From positions 1-64,000 of the forward strand of contig PBSM01000145.1 of the NCBI GenBank assembly GCA_002726245.1: a stretch of 64,000 nt of DNA, given 5' to 3'. The stretch comes from Planctomycetaceae bacterium (lineage in GTDB: Bacteria; Planctomycetota; Planctomycetia; Pirellulales; Pirellulaceae). This document shows positions 43,742-53,547 of this stretch, piece after piece. Within the stretch, counting starts at the first letter, position 1; every line of letters begins with the position of its first letter. The notes under the pieces were generated by a model that saw only the letters and a list, made by a program, of their open reading frames with translations, ran no database searches and was not told the DNA's origin. The translations under genes and the position numbers were made by a program.

Positions 43742-43756
43742 CGGTCGCCACGACGA

Positions 43757-45040
43757 CTAAATGCGCCGCTCTTCTTCGATCTCCGCGCGTTCAATGTCAT
43801 AGCTTGGGCCGTCAATGTAGTCTTCGATCCAACGGATCACGGTGACGCTCTTTTCACCGGTCAACCATCCTCGCGCTTGCTCGCGGAGCTTTCGGTAATG
43901 GTCGCTGGCGTTGCCGCACCAACCGTGAGAATGAAAATGGGCGTATAAGCCTCTGCGTATGCTTTCGTCCTTGCCGTACCTTGCGACGAAGTCACGAGTT
44001 AGTCGGCCAGCGCTCGACTCGTCGAGTGTCTTTGGCAGAACGCGGGTCAGCCAATACCCGTGCTGTTCGACGTTTTCATCGACCCAATCAAAGAGCACTT
44101 CCGCTGGAACAAACTGAATTGGTCCAGGATTATCGTCACCGATGATTCGATGCCCACCCGCTGCCAACCAATGCTGGCGAAGATAATCTCCGCGTTCACG
44201 AGCCTCGCGGTACACACCTGCGATGCACGCCCACGCTGTTTTCGGATCCTTGCGAAGTGAGGTCGTTAGGATCGCCTCTTCGTTGGTATCTAGATCTTCG
44301 AGTATTGACCAGCCATGCATGGCGACGCGGAACACTTGCCTGAATAGATCCCACTCGCGATGCGGGAACTGATTGATGAACGCCTTGGCGAGCCGAGACC
44401 AGTAGTAACTCGCGGAGTGGACGACTCGACCATCCGCCATCGCGTCCGCCGTAAGCAGTTCAAACAACAGTTCTTCGGGTAGTGGCCTTTCGTTCTCTTT
44501 CTCCATGTAGAAGGTGTGGCACATTTGCACCGCGTTACTCCACAGAGTCCCAACGCCATCTTCGAGTTGTAGGCCGATCAACTCTTTGACAATTCCTTCG
44601 TCAAGCTGTTGTAGTTGGCGATCAAACCACCAGCGTTCAAGTCGGTCCTTGCTTTGCAATCCGCCTCGGCATTGGTCAATGACTCGTCGTGCAATGACGT
44701 CGGTCATCCCCGAATTCACAACGAAATCCGAAAACCGATCAGCCGTGGCCGGATCAAGCATCACGGACTCCCACTCTTCCGCATTTCGGTTGAAGATCGC
44801 CCGGAGATATCCGCCCAAGAACGATGGCGATGCGTCCGTTTTGTGCGTCGCGTATTGTTCCAGGAGCTTGGGCACCCATAAACGCTGAGGATCGTCCCAA
44901 CCAATCCGATACGCAAAAGAATAGGCTGGACTCGAATCCTCACGGACAAGCCAAGGAAGTTCAGAGATCAGGAGTTCTGCATCGTTTCGAACGGATTCCG
45001 CCAACTCGTCGAGCTTCCGATCGACCAGCTTCGATTCATT
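43757..45040 (-). pseudogene. 3' fragment of a large helical-repeat protein (5' end lost at a junction)
   Basis: The frame is open from a TGA at 45041-45043 to its stop at 43757 (about 427 codons) and has no credible start; a TTG at 45004 is the best available. The first residues (ESKLVDRKLDELAESVRNDA) sit mid-helix, as if cut from a longer protein. The rest is all-helical and polar, ending EDYIDGPSYDIERAEIEEER. Similar C-termini, as I recall, occur on large ATPase-type (STAND/NACHT-like) proteins of defence islands, but no domain is certain. At the same point another gene on the plus strand is also missing its 5' end. Confidence 0.5.
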
Positions 45041-45041
45041 T

Positions 45042-45353
45042 CAGGTTCCGGCCAAGATCGTTTACCTGATCAACGGCACGTCACGGAAGTACGAGATTGC
45101 CGGGCAGACGATCGAGTTCAAGCGAGTCGGGCCGAAGGAGCTGATCGCCAAAAAGCCCGCCACCAACCTTGTGATTCAGGCGTTACGGCACTTGGGGAAG
45201 GAGCGCGTGGACGACGACGTAATTCGACGGCTGCGCCAGCGGTTGAGCATCGCGCATCGCAAATCGCTGCTCAAGGATGTACGGTATTCGGCGGATTGGA
45301 TTTTCGAGATTATCAAGAAGATCGCCCACCACGCGGACGACGCCGATGGATAA
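45042..45353 (+). pseudogene. 5'-truncated DUF6088/AbiEi-like antitoxin gene
   Basis: From 45042 the frame reads QVPAKIVYLINGTSRKYEIA, then TIEFKRVGPKELIAKKPATN and LVIQALRHLGKERVDDDVIR, ending HHADDADG at TAA 45351-45353. This is the C-terminal half of DUF6088-type proteins, which partner AbiEii nucleotidyltransferases. Full-length members are about 200 residues and begin with a DNA-binding winged helix; roughly the first 100 residues are missing here. A GTG at 45171 or other internal codon could start a shorter product. Its stop overlaps the toxin start by eight bases, so the original gene order is kept. Confidence 0.65.
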
Positions 45354-46353
45354 AGTTGCCACAATGGCCGCGAACACTCGCGCTGATCTTTTTCGCGAGA
45401 CCGCCGCGCGCCGACGGCTACCGCCCGGACTGGTCGAAAAGGACTTCTGGGTTTGCTGGGTGCTCAAGCACTTGTTCTCGATCGACGCTTTCGTGGGACA
45501 TCTGTTGTTCAAGGGCGGCACGACGCTGTCGAAGGTGTTTCACTTGACGGAGCGGTTCTCTGAAGACATTGATTTGGCGGTTGATTGGGAGATGTTGGGC
45601 TTCGTCGGCACGCGCAGCCCGCACGCCGAAATGTCGAAGTCCAAGCAGGCTAAACTGCTGGTCGAGTGCCAGAAGTACATCGCCGGTGAGTTCATTGATA
45701 CAGTTCAGCAGCGGGTCGCGTCGATCTTGGGCGATTCGGGCTCTACGGCAACTTCGTGGGAGTTGTCTATCGATTCCGATGACCCGCACTCGGTGCATTT
45801 CCGCTACCCGTCCGTTGTCGAGCAACTCGGATACTTGAAAGCATCCGTCGTTTTGGAATTGGGAACACATGCCGAATTTATACCGCACGACCGTTACACG
45901 ATTCGGCCGCTAGCCGTCGACGAGTTTACCAACATGTTTGACGAACCGAACTGCCGAGTGCTGGCGATCACGGCGGAGCGTTCCTTCTGGGAAAAGGCGA
46001 CCATTTTGCACCAGGAGTTTCATCGGCCGAAGGACAAACCCGTTCCGGGCGGTTACTCGCGGCATTACTACGACGTGGCGATGATGGGTCGGGCGGACGT
46101 CAAGCAGTGGGCGCTGGCCGACATGGAGTTGCTGGCTCGCGTCGTGTCTCACAAGGAGCAGTTCTATCCGCGACGCTGGGCGCGCTACGACTTGGCTGTC
46201 GCCGGCAGCTTCTGCCTGCTGCCTTCAAACGTTTGTGCGGATGCGATCCGTCGCGATTACGAAGAGATGAAAGTGATGATCTTCGGCGAGGCGCCAAGCT
46301 TCGATGAGATTCTCGCAACGCTGAAAGAGCTGGAAAAAGCAGTCAATCAGTGA
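45346..46353 (+). CDS. AbiEii/AbiGii-type nucleotidyltransferase toxin
   Basis: 335 residues from ATG 45346, which overlaps the stop of the antitoxin fragment. The nucleotidyltransferase core is intact: KGGTTLSK (56-63), SEDIDLAV (72-79), and a downstream RSFWEKATILHQEF (about 211-224) with the conserved Glu/Lys. Family members (type IV toxin-antitoxin or AbiE abortive-infection toxins) transfer nucleotides to tRNA or other targets. The partner gene upstream lacks its DNA-binding half, so regulation and neutralisation are doubtful. The C-terminus (EEMKVMIFGEAPSFDEILAT) is complete. It is probably silent, attenuated, or driven by a foreign promoter across the junction. Confidence 0.85.
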   Translation: MDKVATMAANTRADLFRETAARRRLPPGLVEKDFWVCWVLKHLFSIDAFVGHLLFKGGTTLSKVFHLTERFSEDIDLAVDWEMLGFVGTRSPHAEMSKSKQAKLLVECQKYIAGEFIDTVQQRVASILGDSGSTATSWELSIDSDDPHSVHFRYPSVVEQLGYLKASVVLELGTHAEFIPHDRYTIRPLAVDEFTNMFDEPNCRVLAITAERSFWEKATILHQEFHRPKDKPVPGGYSRHYYDVAMMGRADVKQWALADMELLARVVSHKEQFYPRRWARYDLAVAGSFCLLPSNVCADAIRRDYEEMKVMIFGEAPSFDEILATLKELEKAVNQ

Positions 46354-46406
46354 CTCAATTTCACTCGGACATCTTTGTCCTGGGCCGGCGAATGATGCGT
46401 TTGAGC

Positions 46407-47684
46407 TTACTCTTGGCCATGCCTCCCATTCTTCTCTCGCCGCTTCCTCTGAAACTCCTCGTAGATTTGCCGCCAGCGCGGACCGACGCGACCGATCTTG
46501 CCCTTTTTCTCGCGGACTTCGTGGATCAGACGCCGATCGACCTCATCGCGCGGCCACGCTCCGACCTGGTCGAGCACCTGCCGATAAGCCTGTTCGGCGG
46601 GCTGCGGTTTGATTACCGCATCTTCGGGGCCGCCGAAGGGTTTGCGGGCGATGTATTGTTCGGCTTCGGCACCGTATGCCCCATACTTCGACTGACGGTT
46701 CTCTGTGCCGTAGATCATCACCAATGACAATTCGTCGAGATCGTCGGACGGGCGGCGCGGTCCGAGATTGCCCTCGCAGAACACTTGCGGGTCCATCCTC
46801 ACATCTTCCCATCGTTGGTGTTTCGGAATGATGTTGATCTCCGGCTTGCCGAGACTTGAATCCGGACCGGGACGGAAAAAGTTGCCGACGAAGTTGATCC
46901 GCGCGTAGCCGGTGAACTTCGATGAGTTCCAGTAGTTGTAGATGACGTTGTTGACAACGTCGAAGCGATAGTCGTCCAGGGGGTATTTCGGTTTCACGGT
47001 GGGACCGGCGATGATGGGGTTGCGGTCCAGGTTTCCGGTGAACAGGCAATGGTGCGTGGTAACGCGGGCGCTGCCGCCGGCCTGCAGGCTGCCCATTGAG
47101 TGCGGACCTTTTTCGTGACCTTCGACGGCTCCCTCGGCCATGATGCACCACGCGAGCGTGACGTCGCGGCTGTCCCACACGTCGATGTTTTCGTCCAGTG
47201 CCCAGGCCGTCGAGACGTGGTCGATCAGTACGCGGTGGCTGTTGTAAATACCCATCGTGTCGTAGCCACCGCGGCTGCGGATGTGTCGAACGATCACATC
47301 TTCGCAACCGGAAAACGCCAGCCCGCCCTGGACCGTAGTGCCGCCATGCGGCACCGCCGAGAGGCCATCGATCGTGACGCGCCCGGACTCGACGAGAATG
47401 CGCTTGTCCAGCTTGATCGTGCCACCGACTTTGAACTTGACCTTCCGTGGTTCCTTGACGGCCAGTGCTGCGCGCAGCGAACCAGGACCGGAATCGTTCA
47501 GGTTGGTCACCCAGATCACTCGCCCGCCTTCACCCCCTTTGCTCGTTGCGCCATACCCTTCACGTTTGAGTGTCTGTACTTCGACCGGGATTGACGGCGC
47601 GGAATCCCGGCTCTCCGCTACCGCGGTGGAAACGACAACGATGCAGAGCAGAGCAACGGCGGCAATGGGCACTCTCGTAGTCAT
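46407..47684 (-). CDS. Pectate-lyase-like right-handed beta-helix protein, exported
   Basis: 425 residues from ATG 47684 (GGAG nine bases upstream); an earlier ATG lacks export features. Signal peptide TTRVPIAAVALLCIVVVSTA. The N-terminal block (GYGATSKGGEGGRVIWVTNL, then SGPGSLRAAL) and the coil sequence (GGLAFSGCEDVIVRHIRSRG; VLIDHVSTAWALDENIDVWD) are typical of pectate lyase 1/3-like proteins in planctomycetes. The C-terminal tail is very basic (EEFQRKRREKNGRHGQE). Such enzymes cleave polygalacturonate by beta-elimination. It converges with the AbiEii gene. Confidence 0.8.
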   Translation of the reverse strand: MTTRVPIAAVALLCIVVVSTAVAESRDSAPSIPVEVQTLKREGYGATSKGGEGGRVIWVTNLNDSGPGSLRAALAVKEPRKVKFKVGGTIKLDKRILVESGRVTIDGLSAVPHGGTTVQGGLAFSGCEDVIVRHIRSRGGYDTMGIYNSHRVLIDHVSTAWALDENIDVWDSRDVTLAWCIMAEGAVEGHEKGPHSMGSLQAGGSARVTTHHCLFTGNLDRNPIIAGPTVKPKYPLDDYRFDVVNNVIYNYWNSSKFTGYARINFVGNFFRPGPDSSLGKPEINIIPKHQRWEDVRMDPQVFCEGNLGPRRPSDDLDELSLVMIYGTENRQSKYGAYGAEAEQYIARKPFGGPEDAVIKPQPAEQAYRQVLDQVGAWPRDEVDRRLIHEVREKKGKIGRVGPRWRQIYEEFQRKRREKNGRHGQE

Positions 47685-47871
47685 CGATACAACTCCGGAA
47701 TAATGAAACGCGTCGATGGACGGATGCTCTGTGTGGTCATGACTCACTGACTCCCACGAATCGTCATTGTAGCGAAGCAGGCTGTCATTTGCGTCGAGCG
47801 GTTCGCTCGCAATTCCCGTGATGCTACAATCAGCGCACGCTTGCCGATGAAAACTGGAAAAGGTCGTAACA

Positions 47872-49488
47872 ATGATGAAAACAAGCTCAACCGTCTTCGT
47901 TGTGGCCGCCGTGTTCTGTTTGGCAACGGCAACGGCGGCAGGAGACGAGACCGATGGTGGACCGCTGACTGAGCCGCTGGATCAGGATCAGGTGCAAATT
48001 ACTTGGCGGAACCTGGCCAACGAGCAGGTCATGTTTCCGCTAGTGATGAAAGACATGCCGGTCAAGATTGGGTGCGAGCGACAACTGTTTCTCGACAACT
48101 ACCTCATCGCCGAATCGGAAAACGTCACCCGGCAAGTCCATCAGCCGCAGCGCTACGAGGGCAATCCGATTCTCACCGCACACGCTGGTAAGGCGGGCAA
48201 TCGCGAGTACCTGGCTGTCGCGGCACACGTGATGCAATTCGAATCGTCTCCGCGTTTTCGGATGTGGTATCAGTCCTATCCCGCATGGCACGATTGGGGC
48301 AAAGGCCAGAAGATTCGATTCGCGAGCAGCTACGCGGTCTCGGAAGACGGAATGAATTGGAGCAAGCCGAACCTGGACCTGCACAGGATTGAAGACTCGG
48401 AATTGCAAAACGTTGTTATCCCCTATGGGATCATGCATGGCGTGTTCTACGAGCCGGACGAACCAGATCCACAGAAGCGTTTCAAGGCCCTGGTCTGCGT
48501 GGAAGCTCGCAAAGTTGAAAACGGAGAGTTAACGCGGCAGTACACGATTCCCGAAGGCTATTACCTGCATTGGTCTCCCGATGGGATTCATTGGAAAGGA
48601 GACCTGTCGCGATACGTCATTCCCAGTTTGTTAGGACAATACGGACTGCCACAGAACGGAGTCGGTGATACCAGCCGTTTTTGGCGTGACCCACTGCGCA
48701 GCAGATACATAGGCGATGTTAAGTTTGTGTTGACGGGCACGAATCGCTGTCGTGGCGTCATGGAGAGCGACGACTTGATTCATTGGTCACGCCCAACTCC
48801 CACATTCATGGCCCGTCGTACTGACCATCAAATATATGGGCACCGCGGCTTCGTTTATCAGGGCATGTACATCGGCATGCGATGGATTTACGTGCTCGAT
48901 CGCGGCAAGCATCATTCGACGAATGTTGAATTGGACTGCAGCCGCGACGGTCGCGTTTGGACCCGCGTCGGCACCGGTCAGCCATTCATGGACTTCAACC
49001 CAAATCGCGACACTTGGGACGCCGGTAAGATGAGGCCCGTCGCCATGCTGGAAGTCGAAGATGAAATCTGGATCTACTACAACGGAAAGCCAACGGATGT
49101 TGAGATCAACAACTCGCAGTTTCCCGATTCTCAGCGAGTCGGCAATTCCGTTGGACTGGCGAAACTTCCGCGCGACCGGTTTGCCTCCATCAACGCCGGT
49201 GACGAGGTCGGCACGCTGATCACCCGGCCTCTCGACTTCGAGGGACACCGGTTGCACGTCAATGCAGCGGTCGCTGAGGGCGGCGAAGTGCGCGTGGAAG
49301 TCGTGACCCACGACGGAAAACCAATTCCGGGCTACTCCGTGACCGACTGTGTGCCGATCGGCGGAGACGGCATCGACTTGCCGGTCTCTTGGAAGGCAAA
49401 GGCCAAGTTGGTTGGCTTAGATCATGCTCAAGTGCGATTTCGATTCCGTTTGAACAAAGCGAAGCTGTTTTCGTTTTGGATCGATTGA
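47872..49488 (+). CDS. GH32/43-like five-bladed propeller protein, exported (paralogue A)
   Basis: 538 residues; two adjacent ATGs (47872, 47875) with AAAAGG upstream. Signal peptide SSTVFVVAAVFCLATATAAG. A hallmark N-terminal strand CERQLFLDNYLIAES (about 68-82) is followed by blades with SEDGMNWSKPNLDL, SPDGIHWKGD and SDDLIHWSRP, and a C-terminal beta-sandwich (about 430-535) beginning TRPLDFEGHRLHVNA. The fold resembles the GH32/GH43/GH68 propeller group. Genes at 49544 and 54309 have the same layout. Substrate unknown. Confidence 0.72.
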   Translation: MMKTSSTVFVVAAVFCLATATAAGDETDGGPLTEPLDQDQVQITWRNLANEQVMFPLVMKDMPVKIGCERQLFLDNYLIAESENVTRQVHQPQRYEGNPILTAHAGKAGNREYLAVAAHVMQFESSPRFRMWYQSYPAWHDWGKGQKIRFASSYAVSEDGMNWSKPNLDLHRIEDSELQNVVIPYGIMHGVFYEPDEPDPQKRFKALVCVEARKVENGELTRQYTIPEGYYLHWSPDGIHWKGDLSRYVIPSLLGQYGLPQNGVGDTSRFWRDPLRSRYIGDVKFVLTGTNRCRGVMESDDLIHWSRPTPTFMARRTDHQIYGHRGFVYQGMYIGMRWIYVLDRGKHHSTNVELDCSRDGRVWTRVGTGQPFMDFNPNRDTWDAGKMRPVAMLEVEDEIWIYYNGKPTDVEINNSQFPDSQRVGNSVGLAKLPRDRFASINAGDEVGTLITRPLDFEGHRLHVNAAVAEGGEVRVEVVTHDGKPIPGYSVTDCVPIGGDGIDLPVSWKAKAKLVGLDHAQVRFRFRLNKAKLFSFWID

Positions 49489-49543
49489 CGGTCTCGCAAG
49501 GACTCTTCTAACCCGTGGCAAACGTTGCCGGAAGGTTTCGAAC

Positions 49544-51070
49544 ATGAAACAACTCCTCACTCGCTTGACGATTCTGGTCGCCGGCTCGCTAAGCCCGATG
49601 CTGGACGAGCTTACTGCCGCCGAACCAATCAACATCGGCGCGCGGCGGGAGCTGTTCTTGGATGACTATCTGATCGACCGCTTCGTGGGCAAGGCCGAAC
49701 TACGACTGAACAGGCCGACAGAACGGCAAGGCGTTTTCACCTGCGACAAACCGTGGGAAGGCAACCATTCCGGCTACGCCACGTTCATTCAGGACGGCCA
49801 TACCTATCGCATGTACTACAAGGGAGCCAACTGGCGGGCGTTGGGAAAAGCAACGCACGACGACTTCACCTGCTATGCCGAGAGCAAGGACGGCATCCAC
49901 TGGACGAGGCCAGAATTAGGGATCGTCGAGTTCAATGGATCGAAGAAGAACAACATCATCCTGTCGGGCGAGGTCGCGAACACCTTCGTCCCCTTCAAAG
50001 ACGCCAACCCCGACTGCAAGCCGGACGAGCAATACAAAGCACTGGCGGTCTTCGGCAATCCTGTCAGAGGACTCTACGTTTTCGCGTCGCCCGACGGCGT
50101 CCACTGGAGACGGACGGGCAGCGAGCCGTTGATCACCAAAGGCAAATTCGACTCGCAAAACCTGGCGTTCTGGGACTCGGATCGTGGCCGTTACGTGGCG
50201 TACTTCCGCGAGATGCGCGGACCGAATGACGAGTTCGGACCGAAGGGCCCACAGCTTGGTCTCGACCCGAAGGGCCCGGCCCGCGACGTATTGACCAGTA
50301 CGTCGCCGGACTTTCTCCACTGGACCGAACCCCAGTGGCTGAAATACCCAGGCTCGCCCCGGATGCAGATCTATCTCAACCAGATTCGCCCGTACTACCG
50401 TGCGCCGCATTTGTTCGTGGGTTTTCCGGGCCGATTCATGGCCGGCCGTGAAATCGAGAAGGACCTGCCGATCACCGAACACCCGTCGTACAAATTCGGT
50501 TCCATCACCGAAACGCTGTTCATGACAAGCCGGGATGGTCTGCACTTTCGGCGCTGGGGCGAGGCCTTTATCCGGCCGGGTCCCCGCAAAGAACGTTGGA
50601 TCTACGCCGGCACGTTTCCGACGTACGGTCTGCTGGTGACCAAATCGAACTTGGCCGGCGCACCGGACGAGTTGTCCTTGTATGTCAACGACGGCGGCGG
50701 CTGGAGCCAACGCGGCAAAGCCTCGCGGTTTAGACGCTACACGCTGCGGATCGACGGATTCGTGTCGGTCAATGCTCCGTTGAGCGGCGGCGAAGTGGTT
50801 ACGAAACCGTTGACGTTTACTGGCTCGAAGCTCGCAATGAACTTCGCGACGTCCGCGGCTGGCAGCGTGCGGGTCGAGATTCAGAATGAGTCGGGCAACC
50901 CAATTGAAGGGCTCGCGCTCGATGATTGCCCGGAGATATTCGGCGACGAAATTGACCGAGTCGTGACCTTCAAGCAGGGCAGCGACCTGAGCTATCTGGT
51001 GGGCAAGCCAATACGTCTACGGTTCGTGCTCAAGGATGCGGATCTCTACTCGATCCAATTCAGGCCGTAA
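49544..51070 (+). CDS. GH32/43-like five-bladed propeller protein, exported (paralogue B)
   Basis: 508 residues with a signal peptide. RRELFLDDYLIDRF (about 34-47) matches the paralogue A strand. Further blade motifs are ESKDGIHWTRPELG, SPDGVHWRRTGSEP and SRDGLHFRRWGEAF, with catalytic-type acidic residues in QNLAFWDSDRGRYVAYFREM. The beta-sandwich ends in IRLRFVLKDADLYSIQF, like A (VRFRFRLNKAKLFSFWI) and C. It follows A by 55 bases in the same direction, so the two are probably a tandem duplication in one transcript. Confidence 0.72.
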   Translation: MKQLLTRLTILVAGSLSPMLDELTAAEPINIGARRELFLDDYLIDRFVGKAELRLNRPTERQGVFTCDKPWEGNHSGYATFIQDGHTYRMYYKGANWRALGKATHDDFTCYAESKDGIHWTRPELGIVEFNGSKKNNIILSGEVANTFVPFKDANPDCKPDEQYKALAVFGNPVRGLYVFASPDGVHWRRTGSEPLITKGKFDSQNLAFWDSDRGRYVAYFREMRGPNDEFGPKGPQLGLDPKGPARDVLTSTSPDFLHWTEPQWLKYPGSPRMQIYLNQIRPYYRAPHLFVGFPGRFMAGREIEKDLPITEHPSYKFGSITETLFMTSRDGLHFRRWGEAFIRPGPRKERWIYAGTFPTYGLLVTKSNLAGAPDELSLYVNDGGGWSQRGKASRFRRYTLRIDGFVSVNAPLSGGEVVTKPLTFTGSKLAMNFATSAAGSVRVEIQNESGNPIEGLALDDCPEIFGDEIDRVVTFKQGSDLSYLVGKPIRLRFVLKDADLYSIQFRP

Positions 51071-51363
51071 ATCTGCATGCCATCGCCACGCGAGGTGACT
51101 CGAATGCAACACGTCCCGCCCGACAACGTCCACTAAGCGATCGCGAAGTCTTGCAGAAGCTGCCGCCGGACGCACGGGGCTGACCAGACACCCGCTCGAT
51201 TGGAATACTGGCTTTCGTGGGGAAGTGGTAAGGACGGCCACGGGCACTCCTGCGCGTCTGCAGCCGATTCGGATCTCAATGCCCAAGTTCGTGCAGACGA
51301 GTTTACCCCAAGCCCGTTAAACTCAGTTGGTGCGTTTGAGCAGTCAAAGGAGTGTAGAAGTAA
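51071..51363. other. Intergenic region before the CHAT locus, no supported gene
   Basis: A short plus-strand frame ending at about 51183 (RQRPLSDREVLQKLPPDARG) is protein-like and may be the tail of a lost gene. Otherwise there is nothing but the leader of the following gene, whose ATG at 51364 has GGAG twelve bases upstream (AAAGGAGTGTAGAAGTAA). Confidence 0.4.
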
Positions 51364-52520
51364 ATGGCAGACGAACCCGAAGCTGATCCGCCGGTTGATG
51401 CCGAGCAAGAGTACGCACGACGCAAGTCTGTGGAACGTCAAGAATACGAACTCAAGCGGCAACTCGCCGAAGCTCGGCGAGCCCAAGAGAAACGGTGGAA
51501 ACGGGGTTGGCAAGCCCTGGGATCCGCTTTGGCACGATGGGCCTCGAACTGCAACCATGAGACGGCCAACGAAGTTGCGGATGCGGTCGTGAATTTGGGG
51601 CAAGACATTCGAGAACTTGGATTCGCAGACAAAGCACGAACTGCCGTTAAGCGACTGGATCGATTGCATGAAAGAGACCCCACGGGCGATTTAGTCAATC
51701 TCTGCGACTTGCCAGAAGTCAGAATCATCTGTCGGTGGCTTCTTCACGTCTTGGAAGGCGCGAACGCTGCTGACATTGCCACCCGCATCGAACAACTGCC
51801 TCCGTCAGTTGATTTCGCGCGAAGCACCGAACCAGCAAGCTTCGAGATCATGCACGCTCCTCAATTGAACAGGACTGACGAACTCGAATTCAAAGAATCG
51901 GATGAGCGTTCAAGAAAGTGGAAACATCTAGCCAACCGATTTCGTGCGGTTCTCTCTAACCACGACGGCGACGATCATCCCGATTCCGAGATCAAGGAAA
52001 TCTGCGTTGAAGGTGCGATCCTAGCGTCGCAGATTTCGCAGGACGGAAATTCGTGGCTTCCAGCCCCGCCGCGATACGGAAATATCGGCAACCACCGGAG
52101 CCCGACGATTGGACATCTTGGGGTGAAATCTGGCAAGTCGGCCTGCGCCAAATCCTCTCTTCCTATCCATTTCCTCAAGAATTGCTGGCCGGTTTGCACA
52201 CGTACGATCCGTGGAAATACGGAACTGCTTCTTGCGACACGGATTGGAGGGCAGGAGTACGGCGATTGGCCGACTTCCGTGATTGGCAGGCGCAAAAATC
52301 ACAAGAGGCAAGAGAACAACGCAAGTTCCATAACGCCCTAAACGAGCAACGAGAGTCAATTGAGAAATGCGCTTCGCGTCTGGAGTATCTCGCCGAACGT
52401 CTCGAACAGGAATGGGACGAAGTGGCCGAAGACCGACCGGCACGGGGGCGTTTCGTGGCTACCCACGGTGGAGAGGCTGCAAGGCGTTGGTGGATGCGAT
52501 CGGATCCGGTGTATTCGTGA
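51364..52520 (+). pseudogene. N-terminal and middle parts of a frameshifted CHAT-protease gene
   Basis: From ATG 51364 a charged coiled-coil start (RKSVERQEYELKRQLAEARR) and an all-helical region run in one frame. Near 52050-52085 the coding-like sequence moves to a second frame (RKYRQPPEPDDWTSWGEIWQ, then LRQILSSYPFPQELLAGLHT), which ends at TGA 52518-52520. Around 52465-52485 it moves again, into the CHAT-containing frame. Both shifts equal one missing base. Amino-acid character changes cleanly at each point, so one original gene of about 685 codons is likely. No poly-A or other slippery site was seen. Confidence 0.6.
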
Positions 52521-53425
52521 TTGACGATTCGTCGGTGCTTGAACAAATCACATCGTATCGTGACACACACCAGTATCACCAAGTGTTTCTCGTAATAGTA
52601 CAGCACTGGCTACCGCATTTGCGTTCGGATGTCGGAGGGCGGTCGATGCGCTATCCGGACGACCATCTTGAACCGAACGGCCCGATCCTTGCGAAGCGGT
52701 ATTCTCACCCGATGCGAGTGTTAGCGGAGATCGTCCGACGGCGAGATCGTTCCGAAACGAAGATCAGCGATGTGCCGCAACGCGACCTAGCGGTTGAAGT
52801 CCCGGCTGACGTGGGAGTTGAGATGCCAGCTACCAAAGTGAGAATTCTGTTCTTGGCGGCCGATCCCAGCGATCAAGCGCGACTGCGATTGACCCAAGAG
52901 CACCGCGAAATTGACGAGAAGATTCGACTATCCGATGGTCGTGAACATCTCGAACTAGATGAACGGCTAGCGGTTCGCGTTACCGATTTGCAAGACGCAC
53001 TACTGAGAACAAAACCGAGAGCCGTCCATTTCAGTGGCCACGGCTCGACGAACGCTATTTGTTTTGAGGATGCCGATGGCAATGCCGAATCGATCGGTAA
53101 CGCGGAGTTGGCGGAACTTTTCGATATATTGAAGAAGAACATCCGCGTTGTTGTGCTCAACGCCTGCCATACAGAATCACAAGCTACGGCGATCGCCGAA
53201 CATATTGACTGCACGATTGGGATGAACGACAAGATTGGAGATGCCGCAGCCATCGCATTCGCGGCCGCGTTTTATCGTGCGCTTGGCTATGGCGAATCAG
53301 TGCAAACGGCCTTCGACCTGGGATGCAACGAACTTCGGCTATTGAAGATTCCCGAATCGCACAAGCCGCAACTCAAGACGCGCAAAGATGCAGATGCATC
53401 GGAATTACGACTGATCTCCTCGTAG
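52367..53425 (+). CDS. CHAT-domain (caspase-like) cysteine protease, C-terminal part of a frameshifted gene
   Basis: The frame is open from 52367, but genuine coding begins near 52480 (ALVDAIGSGVFVIDDSSVLE). The CHAT core runs from RILFLAADPSDQARLRLTQE to the C-terminus. Catalytic His lies in VHFSGHGS (codon 53039-53041) and Cys in LNACHTES (codon 53165-53167). The motifs IGMNDKIGDAAAIAFAAAFY and RALGYGESVQTAFDLGCNEL complete the fold. CHAT proteases act in several prokaryotic defence and cell-death systems as effectors activated by a sensor. The N-terminal helical region is probably the sensor or adaptor, now out of frame. If expressed alone, the piece would lack its normal start. Confidence 0.75.
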   Translation: MRFASGVSRRTSRTGMGRSGRRPTGTGAFRGYPRWRGCKALVDAIGSGVFVIDDSSVLEQITSYRDTHQYHQVFLVIVQHWLPHLRSDVGGRSMRYPDDHLEPNGPILAKRYSHPMRVLAEIVRRRDRSETKISDVPQRDLAVEVPADVGVEMPATKVRILFLAADPSDQARLRLTQEHREIDEKIRLSDGREHLELDERLAVRVTDLQDALLRTKPRAVHFSGHGSTNAICFEDADGNAESIGNAELAELFDILKKNIRVVVLNACHTESQATAIAEHIDCTIGMNDKIGDAAAIAFAAAFYRALGYGESVQTAFDLGCNELRLLKIPESHKPQLKTRKDADASELRLISS

Positions 53426-53547
53426 CTTTCACGGCGGATCACTTTCCGTGGAATGGGGCCCTTCGCAGAAGTCTTGCAGGGCCGTAGTGATCATGGGAAA
53501 CTAAAGATACTAGACTAGTGGTTCCTCGTCACGCACGGAGTCGCATC

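Noticed and set aside
51364-53425. Programmed ribosomal frameshifting in the CHAT gene
   Set aside because: No slippery heptamer, poly-A run or downstream pseudoknot was seen at either transition, and two successive events would be needed.
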